Assembly (NCBI GenBank): GCA_002471275.1
Contig: DKPQ01000021.1
Location: 1 to 64,000, forward strand
Direction of reading: 5' to 3'
Length of the DNA: 64,000 nucleotides
From: Flammeovirgaceae bacterium UBA7330
GTDB taxonomy: Bacteria > Bacteroidota > Bacteroidia > Cytophagales > Cyclobacteriaceae
Of the stretch, positions 23,995-32,827 are shown in pieces. The notes beneath the pieces are model-generated. The model had not been told where the DNA came from. It saw nothing but the letters and a program-made list of their open reading frames with translations, and made no database searches. Every line of letters starts with the position of its first letter. The stretch's first letter is position 1. The position numbers and the translations under genes are program-made.

Positions 23995-24972
23995 TTGACT
24001 GATCAAAAAGAAAATATCCTTGTAACTGGAGGTTGTGGTTTTATTGGATCAAATCTAGTATCAGCTTTACTTGCTGATGAACGAATCGGTCTGGTACGTG
24101 TATTAGATAATCTAAGTAACGGTTACCTCGAAAACATAAAACCCTTCCAATCCAACCCAAACTTCGAGTTCCTCGAAGGCGACATCTGCGACTACAACAC
24201 ATGCTTAGCAGCCATGAAAGACATCCACAAGGTCTCCCATCAGGCTGCCCTGGGCTCCGTACCCCGCTCCATCAAAGACCCTATGACTACCGACCAGGTG
24301 AATGTTGGGGGCACGGTAAACATCCTGCATGCCGCCGTAGAACAAAAAATTGACCGGGTGATCCTGGCATTTTCTTCCAGCACCTATGGCGACCATCCCG
24401 GATTACCGAAGGTTGAAGACAAGATCGGCAATCCGTTATCACCCTATGCAGTGAGCAAGGCAACAGATGAAATGTACGCCAGTGTATTCCAAAAAACTTA
24501 CGGCTTGAACTACATTGGCCTCCGCTATTTCAACGTCTTCGGCCCCAACCAGCGCCATGACAATCCTTATGCTGCGGTGATCCCCCTATTCTGTCAGGCA
24601 TTTCTGGAAGACCGATCACCCGTGATATTCGGGGACGGGGAGACCAGCCGTGACTTCACCTATGTAGACAACGCCGTCCAGGCCAATATGAAAGCCTTAT
24701 TCACCGACAACCCTGATGCACTCAACCAGGTGTATAATGTAGCGTGCGGCGAGCGAACTACGCTTTTGGATATTGTCAGGTATTTACAGGAGATAACGGG
24801 GAAGGAATTGAAACCAACCCACGAAAAGGAAAGGACAGGGGATGTAAGACATTCATTGGCCGACATTAGTAAGATTAAGGATTTGTTAGGATATGATCCC
24901 ACCATGAGAGTTAAAGAGGGCTTGAAGAAGGCATATGAATGGTATGGAAGCTTTAAGCTTGAAACCCAATAA
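23995..24972 (+). CDS. UDP-N-acetylhexosamine 4-epimerase (WbpP/Gne-like SDR)
   Basis: This 325-residue extended SDR protein has the NAD motif VTGGCGFIGSNLV (10-22), the family-specific QAALGSVPRSIKDP segment, the catalytic Ser in FSSSTYGDHP and the YxxxK pair in SPYAVSKATDEMY, then RYFNVFGPNQ. The ALGSVPRSI variant is characteristic of WbpP-like enzymes interconverting UDP-GlcNAc/GalNAc or their uronic acids. It fits the dehydrogenase at 19985, the pair being able to make UDP-GalNAcA. The start is TTG: TAA lies in frame immediately before it and no ATG is near. The gene ends in ACC CAA TAA running into an octamer array. Confidence 0.9.
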   Translation: MTDQKENILVTGGCGFIGSNLVSALLADERIGLVRVLDNLSNGYLENIKPFQSNPNFEFLEGDICDYNTCLAAMKDIHKVSHQAALGSVPRSIKDPMTTDQVNVGGTVNILHAAVEQKIDRVILAFSSSTYGDHPGLPKVEDKIGNPLSPYAVSKATDEMYASVFQKTYGLNYIGLRYFNVFGPNQRHDNPYAAVIPLFCQAFLEDRSPVIFGDGETSRDFTYVDNAVQANMKALFTDNPDALNQVYNVACGERTTLLDIVRYLQEITGKELKPTHEKERTGDVRHSLADISKIKDLLGYDPTMRVKEGLKKAYEWYGSFKLETQ

Positions 24973-25060
24973 CCTAATAGCTTATAAACTCAATAACCTA
25001 ATAACCTAATAACCTAATAACCTAATAACCTAATAACCCATTAACCCATTAACCTAATAA
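24960..25060 (+). repeat. AACCTAAT octamer array
   Basis: About eleven units of AACCTAAT, AACCCATT or AACCCAAT start inside the last codons of the epimerase gene. Every unit has a TAA in it. About 95 bases of unique sequence follow before the antitoxin ATG at 25156. Confidence 0.85.
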
Positions 25061-25155
25061 CAAAATCAACTGTTGAAAGTCCGTCCATTCGACAGTCTAT
25101 CTGGAAACCCCAACTTTGATCCAATGATTGCATAAATTTGTTAGTAAATGATAAG

Positions 25156-25377
25156 ATGGAAAAGTTGATTGTAAATGTGAAAGATGAGCAAAAAGACACA
25201 CTGCTTAAGCTTTTCGAAATGTTGAAACTGGAGGTGACTAGCGAAAATTCAGACGAACCTATTGGTAGTCAGGGTCAATTGAAATCACTATTGGATGAAT
25301 GTAATGGGATGTGGGCGGATAGAGATCTTGACATTAAATCTATTAGAAAAAGTGCCTGGGGAGACAGAGGAGTATGA
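25156..25377 (+). CDS. Small antitoxin partner of a PIN toxin
   Basis: The product has about 73 residues: an N-terminal strand (MEKLIVNVKDEQKDTLLKLF) and a C-terminal tail with basic and aromatic residues (DIKSIRKSAWGDRGV) likely to wrap the toxin. The arrangement is that of short VapB-like antitoxins of Bacteroidota. The frame extends to TTG 25138, but ATG 25156 gives the usual MEKLIV start. It overlaps the PIN gene by 4 bp (ATGA). Confidence 0.75.
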   Translation: MEKLIVNVKDEQKDTLLKLFEMLKLEVTSENSDEPIGSQGQLKSLLDECNGMWADRDLDIKSIRKSAWGDRGV

Positions 25378-25757
25378 TTCTTTGTGATACAGGTGTGTTT
25401 TTTCAACTCTTCAGGAAAAATGATCTCATCAAAGAAGAGTTATTAAAGATAGGCTTTGGAAACCTTGCTTTGTCTGATTTATCTGTAGGGGAAATCTACT
25501 TTGGTATGCGAAAGGGAGAAATACGAAAGACAAAAGAACTAATCAAACACTTTCGCAGGTATCATTTCAACAAAGAAGTGTCGTTGCATTTCTTAGAGAT
25601 TATGAGTGATAAATATGGTAGAAAGATTTCTATTCCGGATGCTCTTATTGCCGCTTTTTCGAAAGCTTATAACCTGGAATTATTCACACTGAATACCAAA
25701 GATTTCCGTAACATAGACGGAATTAAAATATATAAAACAAGATTTCAATTTAAGTAG
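25374..25757 (+). CDS. VapC-type PIN domain toxin
   Basis: The product has 127 residues and a PIN RNase fold with acidic residues Asp5 (ILCDT), Glu40 (LSVGEIYFG), Asp89 (SIPDALIAA) and Asn107/Asp110 (LNTKDF). Intact by length and motif. It is the third toxin-antitoxin-type module between the dehydrogenase and the kinase gene. VapC toxins usually cleave tRNA or rRNA; the target here is unknown. Confidence 0.88.
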   Translation: MILCDTGVFFQLFRKNDLIKEELLKIGFGNLALSDLSVGEIYFGMRKGEIRKTKELIKHFRRYHFNKEVSLHFLEIMSDKYGRKISIPDALIAAFSKAYNLELFTLNTKDFRNIDGIKIYKTRFQFK

Positions 25758-26155
25758 GGCCAATAAAAAAGCCCGTTTGATTGTTTTGATACTGTCACCA
25801 ACTAACCCACTAACCTAATAACCTAATAACCTAATAACCTAATAACCTATTAACCTATTAACCTATTAACCTCTTGCCCACCGAAGCATTTTATAACTGC
25901 CGAAGCTTTCTTGATCCACGAAGCCTCGGCGTAGTGGATAGCGCAGGTAGTAGCGTAGGTTGGATATCGGAACATCGGAACATCGGAAAGTCTGAACATC
26001 GGAAAGTCTGTTAACTCAACAACCCCCACATCACTCTGAGCAAAGCGAAGAATCCCAGGATTCGGGAGACAGCTTGGATGATGAATATTCGATCATAATC
26101 TAATATTATCATAATAATTTTCGATTACAATCTAAAATTATTATACTTTTAGTTC
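25758..26155. repeat. Octamer and decamer arrays before the ATPase gene
   Basis: Octamers AACCTAAT/AACCTATT run from 25806 to 25873. A GAAGC-type hairpin region (25875-25965) follows, then decamers of the type CGGAACATC/CGGAAAGTC/CTGAACATC (25966-26012), a CTGAGCAAAGCGAAGAATC element (26034-26054) and an AT-rich stretch with TACTTTTA at 26144, one base off the -7 consensus, next to the start codon. No ORF was seen. Confidence 0.75.
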
Positions 26156-27292
26156 ATGATTCAAAGAATCTTAAGACAAAGCATTGAATCCCGTTTGTTC
26201 AAAGGCAAAGCCATATTGCTGATGGGTCCACGACAGGTGGGAAAAACAACGCTGGTCAGACAGATTGCTTCAACCTACGAAAACGATGTGCTATGGCTTT
26301 CAGGAGATGACACCAATGACAGAGCTCGGTTGAATTTGCCAAATTTGACAACACTAAAGACGCTTATTGGAAAAAAGAAATTCATAGTAGTAGACGAAGC
26401 TCAGCGGATAGAAAACATAGGACTTACCCTAAAGCTAATCGTGGATCATTTCGAAGAAATACAGGTGGTGGCTACAGGGTCGTCATCATTTGAGCTAGCC
26501 AATTCGTTAAATGAACCCTTGACTGGCAGAAAGTACGAATTTCTCATGTTTCCGATTTCTTTTGGTGAGATGGTGGAGCACACCGACGCCTTTAGGGAAA
26601 CAGGAAATCTCGAAAACAGAATGATATTTGGGAGCTACCCGGAAGTAGTCACTTCTCCGGGTGAGGAAAAGGAAAAGCTCTCCCTGCTTTCAGATAGCTA
26701 TCTGTACAAAGACCTGTTGACTTATGAAAAAATAAAAAAGCCGATTTTGTTGTCAACCTTATTGCAGGCTTTGGCATTACAGCTAGGCAATGAAGTCAGC
26801 TACAATGAACTTTCACAGGTCGTAGGGGCAGACAAGCAAACGGTGGAGCACTATATTGATTTACTTGAAAAAACTTATATCGTGTTTAGGCTAAGGACTT
26901 TTAGCAGAAATGTACGTAACGAACTCAAGAAAAGCCGGAAGGTATATTTTTATGACAATGGAATACGCAATGCCATCATTGGTAATTTCGCACCATTGGT
27001 GAACCGACAAGATAAAGGTGCGTTGTGGGAAAACTATTTGATTAGTGAGCGTTGGAAAAAGATCAGCTATCGTAGTTTTTATGGGCATAGATATTTTTGG
27101 CGGACTACACAACAGCAGGAAATAGATTACCTGGAAGAAGTGGACGGAAAAGTTTCAGCTTATGAATTCAAGTGGGATCGCACAACCAGCAGCCGATTTT
27201 CCAAAACTTTCCTGAATGCTTATCCGGTTGAAAACACACAGGTGATCAATCCGGAAAACTATCCGGCATGGCTATTAGATGAAACCCAATAA
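26156..27292 (+). CDS. AAA_14/DUF4143 family ATPase
   Basis: The product has 378 residues. Walker A is GPRQVGKTT (24-32), Walker B is FIVVDEAQ (76-83), and a sensor-like ATGSSSF follows near 103. The C-terminal DUF4143 domain contains a winged-helix part (YNELSQVVGADKQTVEHYID) and ends with the nuclease-like EIDYLEEVDGKVSAYEFKWD. These stand-alone ATPases are frequent and mobile in Bacteroidota; their function is not established. The gene lies between repeat clusters in an island of accessory genes and is unlikely to act in polysaccharide synthesis. The last codons are ACC CAA TAA, shared with two other genes. Confidence 0.85.
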   Translation: MIQRILRQSIESRLFKGKAILLMGPRQVGKTTLVRQIASTYENDVLWLSGDDTNDRARLNLPNLTTLKTLIGKKKFIVVDEAQRIENIGLTLKLIVDHFEEIQVVATGSSSFELANSLNEPLTGRKYEFLMFPISFGEMVEHTDAFRETGNLENRMIFGSYPEVVTSPGEEKEKLSLLSDSYLYKDLLTYEKIKKPILLSTLLQALALQLGNEVSYNELSQVVGADKQTVEHYIDLLEKTYIVFRLRTFSRNVRNELKKSRKVYFYDNGIRNAIIGNFAPLVNRQDKGALWENYLISERWKKISYRSFYGHRYFWRTTQQQEIDYLEEVDGKVSAYEFKWDRTTSSRFSKTFLNAYPVENTQVINPENYPAWLLDETQ

Positions 27293-27491
27293 CTTAATAA
27301 CCCATTAACCCACAGTGTCCACCATAGCTTTAGCGAAGGTGGAACAACCTAAAAACTTCTGACAATCCGAAAGTCGAAATGTCGGAACATCTGAACCATC
27401 TGAATATCCGAAAGTCCTTTTCAACCCTTATCTTCGCAAGTCGGCTCAGTAAAAGATACTTACACACAACAAACCAGCACGCATAAACGCC
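27293..27491. repeat. Short arrays and hairpin before the kinase gene
   Basis: It contains two octamers, a 24-bp hairpin with arms CCACCATAGC/GCGAAGGTGG (27319-27342), and a decamer array of CGAAAGTC/CGGAACATC/CTGAATATC units (27356-27418). TATCTTCGC at 27428 is one base off the common TATCTTTGC -7 box and may be the operon promoter for the export genes. Confidence 0.7.
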
Positions 27492-29864
27492 TTGAACACG
27501 CATCAGGAAAAACAAAAGGAATACAACTACGAATTCAAGAAATTCGTCAGCCAGCTTTTGCTTCAGTGGCATTGGATAGCTTTATTCCTGATTATTGGAT
27601 TTACTGCAGCTTATCTCACGGTCCGGTATACCAGTTCGATCTATATCGTCTCGGCCAGCTTTGTTACAAAGAAGTTTGATAAGAGCAGTATAAATCCCCT
27701 ACTACAAATGTCAGAGAGTAGAGTTTTGATTCAGGATGAAATACGAATTACTCAGGAGATACCTCTTCTAAAATCTGAGGATAGGATCCAAGAAACATTG
27801 GACAGGTTAAATTTTAATACTTCATATTTTGTTGCTGGAAGGTTAAAAGCATCTGAAGTTTATCCTACTGACTTCTATAAAGTAAGTTTTGACGAGGAGT
27901 CTTCAGTACCATACGGGGTTCAGTTTTATTTAGAACCCAGGGACGAGGAGTCATTTTCTTTGAGAACGGAGAACCTAAAGTGGAAAGAATCTGTCGATAA
28001 TAAAGTCTTTAAGTATGGAAATCCCATCGTTCTTGATGGATGGAGGTTTACCATTATTTTACTACGCAATAATGGAGCAGATCCGAGTAACCAACATTAT
28101 TTCATATTAAATAGGAAGGAATCACTTCTGAGACAATATAGATCCATGTTGCAGCTATCATGGCAAAGATCAAATTCTCAAATTCTTGATGCGAAAATTG
28201 AGAGCGAACTTCCAGATAAGGCATTGGATTTCTTAAAAACCTATATTCAGGTAATTATTGATAAGGGGCTTGATGAGAAAAATCAACAATTTACAAATAC
28301 AATTAGTTTTATTAATTCATACCTTCCTCAGATATCAGATACAATAAATCACTACCAGAAGAAGATAAATAGCTTAAAAATTCAGAATAAGTATGTTTTT
28401 AAAGGTGAGGAGACAGAGATTTTTGAGAAAATAGAGGATCTCGAGATTGAGAAAACTAACTTATACCTGTCTAATAGATATTATGATTATTTAACTGATT
28501 ACATTAAAGAAAAGAGAGATGATGGGATTTTTGCTCCGGTTATGATTGGCTTGGAGGCACCGCCAATTGGTGAGCTTATGAATATTTATACTCAAGCAAG
28601 GTGGTTAGATAAACAAGTTAAGTCATCCGGAAATGAGAATAATCCACTTGTAAATAAATCAGGGGCAGAGATTGAAAGAGTTGAAAGAAATATTTTTGAA
28701 AGTGCAAAAAATTTAAAGGAGGCAAATAATCAAACAATTAAAAGAATTAATAATGAAATAAGTAATTATTACGGCACTTTACAAGGGTTTCAGGCACAAT
28801 CACAAGAGTATGCTGAAATACGGCGACAGGTTGAATTGTATGAAAATGTATTTTACAATCTTATTACAAGAAGGACGGAAGTTTTTCTTGGTCAGGCAGC
28901 AACTGTATCAGATTATGAATTGATTTCAAATCCCGGCTATAGTAAGGGTAATCCAATCTCGCCAAATAAAACAAAAATCTATTTAATAGCGTTTTTCTTT
29001 GGATTTGGTCTCCCTGTAGGTTTCATCTATCTCAGACAGTTGATGAACAACACTGTAATGAGTGTGAAAGAGCTTGGTCAGCAAACCTCAATACCTATTT
29101 TGGGAACAGTAGGACACAGCCTGGAGAATGACAACCTGGCCGTACATCACGCACCGAAATCCCTGGTAGCAGAATCTTTCAGGGGGATCAGGGCTTCCCT
29201 GGAATACCTGGGGAAAGATAGCAATATCAAGGTGATCCTGATCACGTCTTCAGGCAGCGGAGAGGGAAAAACATTCTGTTCGGCTAACCTGGCCTTCACC
29301 TATGCTTTGTCGCAGAAAAAAGTTTTGTTGATCGGTGCAGACATGCGGAAACCCACCCTGAGCAAAAGCTTTGGACTGATTGATCAGACCGGACTCAGTG
29401 ACTACCTGGCGGGATTAAATACCCTGGAAGAGGCTGTACATAAATCGGATCATGAGTTTTTGGACCTGATCCCGGGAGGCTCGATCCCACCAAACCCAGC
29501 CGAGCTGCTGATGAGTAAACGCATGGTGGAACTGGACAAATGGGCTCGTAAAAACTATGAGTACATCATCATCGATTCGCCTCCGGTAAGCCTGGTAGCG
29601 GATGCTTTTGAGTTGATGAAATATTCGAATATCAACTTGCTGATTGTGAGGCAGGGCGTGACAGACAAGGAATCGTTCAAATTCATCAATGATCGACAGC
29701 AGAAGGGCCAGCTACATCATTTGTCCATCCTTTTCAATGATGTGGAATTCAGAAAAGTGGATTATGGGTACAAGGCGTATGGTCCTTATAGCTATGGATA
29801 TGGTTACTATTCTGAAGAACATACTCGTAAACCATTCTGGAATCGGTTATTCAATAAATCTTAG
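27492..29864 (+). CDS. Wzc-type polysaccharide co-polymerase / tyrosine autokinase
   Basis: This 790-residue inner-membrane BY-kinase has TM1 at about 26-46, a large periplasmic Wzz-like domain with coiled-coil stretches (about 60-490), TM2 near 495-515, and a cytoplasmic kinase domain with Walker A SSGSGEGKT (586-594), Walker A' GADMRKP (about 615) and Walker B IIIDSPP (about 690). The C-terminal tail (756-775) is a tyrosine cluster (DYGYKAYGPYSYGYGYY), the autophosphorylation site. It controls chain length and export with the Wza protein encoded next. The only plausible start is TTG 27492. DNA from about 27700 to 28980 (periplasmic domain) is visibly more AT-rich than the flanks, which suggests a mosaic gene. 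Confidence 0.92.
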   Translation: MNTHQEKQKEYNYEFKKFVSQLLLQWHWIALFLIIGFTAAYLTVRYTSSIYIVSASFVTKKFDKSSINPLLQMSESRVLIQDEIRITQEIPLLKSEDRIQETLDRLNFNTSYFVAGRLKASEVYPTDFYKVSFDEESSVPYGVQFYLEPRDEESFSLRTENLKWKESVDNKVFKYGNPIVLDGWRFTIILLRNNGADPSNQHYFILNRKESLLRQYRSMLQLSWQRSNSQILDAKIESELPDKALDFLKTYIQVIIDKGLDEKNQQFTNTISFINSYLPQISDTINHYQKKINSLKIQNKYVFKGEETEIFEKIEDLEIEKTNLYLSNRYYDYLTDYIKEKRDDGIFAPVMIGLEAPPIGELMNIYTQARWLDKQVKSSGNENNPLVNKSGAEIERVERNIFESAKNLKEANNQTIKRINNEISNYYGTLQGFQAQSQEYAEIRRQVELYENVFYNLITRRTEVFLGQAATVSDYELISNPGYSKGNPISPNKTKIYLIAFFFGFGLPVGFIYLRQLMNNTVMSVKELGQQTSIPILGTVGHSLENDNLAVHHAPKSLVAESFRGIRASLEYLGKDSNIKVILITSSGSGEGKTFCSANLAFTYALSQKKVLLIGADMRKPTLSKSFGLIDQTGLSDYLAGLNTLEEAVHKSDHEFLDLIPGGSIPPNPAELLMSKRMVELDKWARKNYEYIIIDSPPVSLVADAFELMKYSNINLLIVRQGVTDKESFKFINDRQQKGQLHHLSILFNDVEFRKVDYGYKAYGPYSYGYGYYSEEHTRKPFWNRLFNKS

Positions 29865-29869
29865 TGAGA

Positions 29870-30769
29870 ATGAAGCATATCAAAAGTTGTCCAGCTATTC
29901 AAATTGTCTTGATTGTCTTTATTCTTTCTTCATGTGTACCAACAAAGAAATTGGTTTACCTGCAATCAGATAAGGAGGAAGAGCAAGTGTCTTATGATTC
30001 TGTCGTAGCTACCTATAACCTAAAACTACAGCGATATCAACTAAAACCAGAGGATGTAGTTTCTATTCGAGTGGCCAGTATCACCGATGGTGAATTTAAC
30101 TTTGTCAAGCAGTATGAGACAGACCTTGGAGTTATCCGTAAACTGAATCAATTCGATCAGGCACAACAAAGTGGTGGTGGATCTAATCAAATGATGATGA
30201 CTGCTCAAAGTGGTGAAGGAGGCATGTCCTCTATCCTCCTGGATAGGTTAAATACTGGGTTTGTATTAGATCACCAGGGAGCACTTGACTTGCCACAGAT
30301 TGGCAAAGTTCAATTGGCGGGAATGACTATTCCAGAAGCTGAGATGAAAATCACAGAGCTTTTGATGGGTTATTTTGAGACCCCAATGGTTCGTGTTCAG
30401 CTGCTGAATTTTCATTTTACAATGTTTGGTGAGGTGAACCGGGAAGGAAGGTTTACTTCGTTTGATCCGGAGATAACTATTTTTGATGCGATTGCTATGG
30501 CTGAAAATTTATCTGAATTTGCGGACCGGTCTAACATTAAGCTGATAAGGAAGGATGGTGATGTCGCGAATGTAGTCTACCTAAATCTCCTTGACGAAAA
30601 GACCCTTAACAATAAATACTATTATTTACAACGCGGTGATATGATTATCGTGCCACCCCTCAGAGCCAGGACAAGTAATCAATACGGCATTCCAAATGCG
30701 TCTAAAACGCTTGGAATTGTGGGATCCGCGTTGTCAGTGCTCGCAATTATCATTTCTTTAAGTAAGTAA
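29870..30769 (+). CDS. Wza-type polysaccharide export outer-membrane lipoprotein
   Basis: The product has about 299 residues with a lipoprotein signal (VLIVFILSSC, Cys22 from the ATG). A Poly_export domain follows (YQLKPEDVVSIRVASI), then SLBB-like segments (NFHFTMFGEVNREGRFTS) and a C-terminal hydrophobic helix (TLGIVGSALSVLAIIISLSK) that would form the outer-membrane helical barrel. An unusual low-complexity insert rich in Gly, Ser, Gln and Met (QSGGGSNQMMMTAQSGEGG) interrupts the export domain near residues 100-118. GTG at 29864 overlaps the kinase stop codon, but ATG 29870 is more likely. It works with Wzc across the envelope. Confidence 0.9.
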   Translation: MKHIKSCPAIQIVLIVFILSSCVPTKKLVYLQSDKEEEQVSYDSVVATYNLKLQRYQLKPEDVVSIRVASITDGEFNFVKQYETDLGVIRKLNQFDQAQQSGGGSNQMMMTAQSGEGGMSSILLDRLNTGFVLDHQGALDLPQIGKVQLAGMTIPEAEMKITELLMGYFETPMVRVQLLNFHFTMFGEVNREGRFTSFDPEITIFDAIAMAENLSEFADRSNIKLIRKDGDVANVVYLNLLDEKTLNNKYYYLQRGDMIIVPPLRARTSNQYGIPNASKTLGIVGSALSVLAIIISLSK

Positions 30770-30785
30770 TAGCTACATAAAGTAC

Positions 30786-31649
30786 ATGAGCTCTACTGAT
30801 AAAGAATTACCTGTTACAGTATACTCTCCGGAATCTGGAGTGCAGAAGCTAGGTCCGCTTATTTTGGATACTGTTAAAAGTCTGGGTGATTCCTGGGGTC
30901 TCGGATGGCGCCTTTTCAGACGTAACATGAAAGCCATGTACCGCCAGTCACTGTTGGGGTTGGTGTGGGCATTCATACCCCCTTTAATGACTACCCTGGT
31001 ATGGGTATTTTTGAACGGACAGCGGATCATCAATATTGAAGACCCTGGTGTACCTTATCCCGCTTTTGTACTTACGTCCACATTGTTGTGGTCTATGTTT
31101 GCACAATCATTAATTATGCCCAATCAGGCAGTCACTTCAGGCAAATCCATATTGGTTAAGATCAATTTCAACAGGGAGTCGTTGTTGGTAGCAGGTTTTT
31201 TGCAGGTGGCCTTTGATTTTTGTATTAAACTTGTCCTGATTGCCGGGGTATTTATAGTATTCAGAATCCCTCCAAGTCTAACCATGTTACTTGCTCCATT
31301 TGGGGTATTTGCCCTGGTTTTACTAGGTACGTCACTGGGCTTGTTGGTATTGCCTGTAGGCATGCTTTACCAGGATGTGCAGCGATTACTGACTAGCTTT
31401 CTGCCCTTTTGGATGCTTTTGACACCTGTTATTTACCCCGCGCCCAGAGAGGGTTTCGCCACCTTGCTGAATACCTACAACCCCGTCTCTCCGGTATTGA
31501 TACTCACTCGTGACTGGCTTTTCGGGTCAGCTCAAGTGGCCACCGGAGGGTTCTGGCTGATACTGGGTGTTACGATAGTTTTAACCTTTATTGGCCTCAT
31601 ACTTTACCGTCTGGCTATACCATTTATAATAGAAAGGAGCGGTTCCTAA
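30786..31649 (+). CDS. ABC-2 polysaccharide exporter permease (Wzm-like)
   Basis: This 287-residue inner-membrane protein has six predicted helices. The N-terminal amphipathic part with RRNMKAMYRQSLLGLVWAFI matches ABC-2 type polysaccharide exporters such as Wzm, TagG and KpsM. It pairs with the ATPase gene starting 2 bp downstream. It would move undecaprenyl-linked polysaccharide across the inner membrane. Its presence beside a Wzc/Wza pair suggests an ABC-dependent capsule or O-antigen route. Confidence 0.9.
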   Translation: MSSTDKELPVTVYSPESGVQKLGPLILDTVKSLGDSWGLGWRLFRRNMKAMYRQSLLGLVWAFIPPLMTTLVWVFLNGQRIINIEDPGVPYPAFVLTSTLLWSMFAQSLIMPNQAVTSGKSILVKINFNRESLLVAGFLQVAFDFCIKLVLIAGVFIVFRIPPSLTMLLAPFGVFALVLLGTSLGLLVLPVGMLYQDVQRLLTSFLPFWMLLTPVIYPAPREGFATLLNTYNPVSPVLILTRDWLFGSAQVATGGFWLILGVTIVLTFIGLILYRLAIPFIIERSGS

Positions 31650-31650
31650 T

Positions 31651-32811
31651 ATGCAGCAAGAAGTACTGGTCAGTGTAGAAGGTGTCGGGAAAAAATTTTG
31701 TCGCGATCTCAAGCGATCCTTGTGGTACGGGGTGCTGGATATTGCTACAGAAATTTTTGGTAAGCCGAATCATCTGAAATTACGAAAGGATGAGTTCTGG
31801 GCAGTCAATGATGTAAGTTTTGAATTGCGACGAGGCGAGTGCCTGGGGCTGATTGGCCATAATGGCGCAGGGAAGTCCACGCTGCTGAAAATGCTGAACG
31901 GCCTTATCAAGCCGGACAAAGGCCGGATCACCATGAGAGGCCGTATTGGAGCTCTTATTGAGCTGGGCGCTGGCTTTAATCCCATACTTACGGGGCGTGA
32001 AAACATCTATGTAAATGGCCAGATCCTCGGTTTTCAAAAAAAGGAGATTGATGAAAAGTTTGAAGAGATTGTCTCCTTTGCAGAGATTGGTGAATTTATA
32101 GATACCCCGGTACAAAACTACAGCTCAGGAATGAAGGTCCGACTCGGGTTTGCAGTAGCCGCCCAGATGGAACCTGATATATTAATTATTGATGAGGTTT
32201 TAGCTGTAGGTGATGTAGCATTCAAAATAAAATGCTTCAACCAAATATTTAAAATGCTCTCACATTCCGCAGTGATTTTTGTCAGTCATGCAATGCCACA
32301 AATATCGAAGGTATGTACGAGTGTAATCATGCTAGAGAACGGGAGAATTGTAAAAAATACATCTAGTATTGGTGAAGCAATTAATAGATATTTTAGTATG
32401 ATTAAACCGGATCATGAACTGAAGGAAGATGAGTATGTAAAGATTTTAGAAGCTAATTTGAATCCATCTATAAAAGTTGGACAAAGCTTTAAGATTTCTT
32501 TATCGTTTAAAATGAAAAAAAATATTTTAAATGGTGAAATTGTTCTTTTGTTTTTTGATCCCGAGCAAAAAATGGTGGCAATATCTGATTCAAAAAGAAT
32601 AAAAATCAGTGAAGAGATAATAAAAGAATCATGGTTTTTCGAAACTAACCAATTTAGTGATGGAAATTTCCAAATTGGAATACGAATTTTTGAGCAAAAA
32701 GAAAATACTCATACAAAAAGTATTTTATCCAACATATATAATGTCTGTTCTTTTACTTCTTATGGGGCAGAAATGGTAACCAATGCTTCATTTTATTTAA
32801 AGTCCAATTAG
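31651..32811 (+). CDS. ABC polysaccharide exporter ATPase with C-terminal carbohydrate-binding domain (Wzt-like)
   Basis: The product has 386 residues. The nucleotide-binding domain covers about 1-240: Walker A GHNGAGKST (69-77), signature NYSSGMK (156-162), Walker B DILIIDE (176-182). The C-terminal 250-386 is a separate beta-rich domain (IKVGQSFKISLSFKMKK, NFQIGIRIFEQKENTH), as in Wzt proteins that recognise the modified end of their polysaccharide. Base composition changes abruptly near 32170 (codon 172): GC-moderate before, strongly AT-rich after, continuing into the next gene. This suggests that the substrate-recognition end was exchanged by recombination. The ATG lies 1 base after the Wzm stop codon. 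Confidence 0.9.
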   Translation: MQQEVLVSVEGVGKKFCRDLKRSLWYGVLDIATEIFGKPNHLKLRKDEFWAVNDVSFELRRGECLGLIGHNGAGKSTLLKMLNGLIKPDKGRITMRGRIGALIELGAGFNPILTGRENIYVNGQILGFQKKEIDEKFEEIVSFAEIGEFIDTPVQNYSSGMKVRLGFAVAAQMEPDILIIDEVLAVGDVAFKIKCFNQIFKMLSHSAVIFVSHAMPQISKVCTSVIMLENGRIVKNTSSIGEAINRYFSMIKPDHELKEDEYVKILEANLNPSIKVGQSFKISLSFKMKKNILNGEIVLLFFDPEQKMVAISDSKRIKISEEIIKESWFFETNQFSDGNFQIGIRIFEQKENTHTKSILSNIYNVCSFTSYGAEMVTNASFYLKSN

Positions 32812-32827
32812 TTTCATTTGAATAAAT

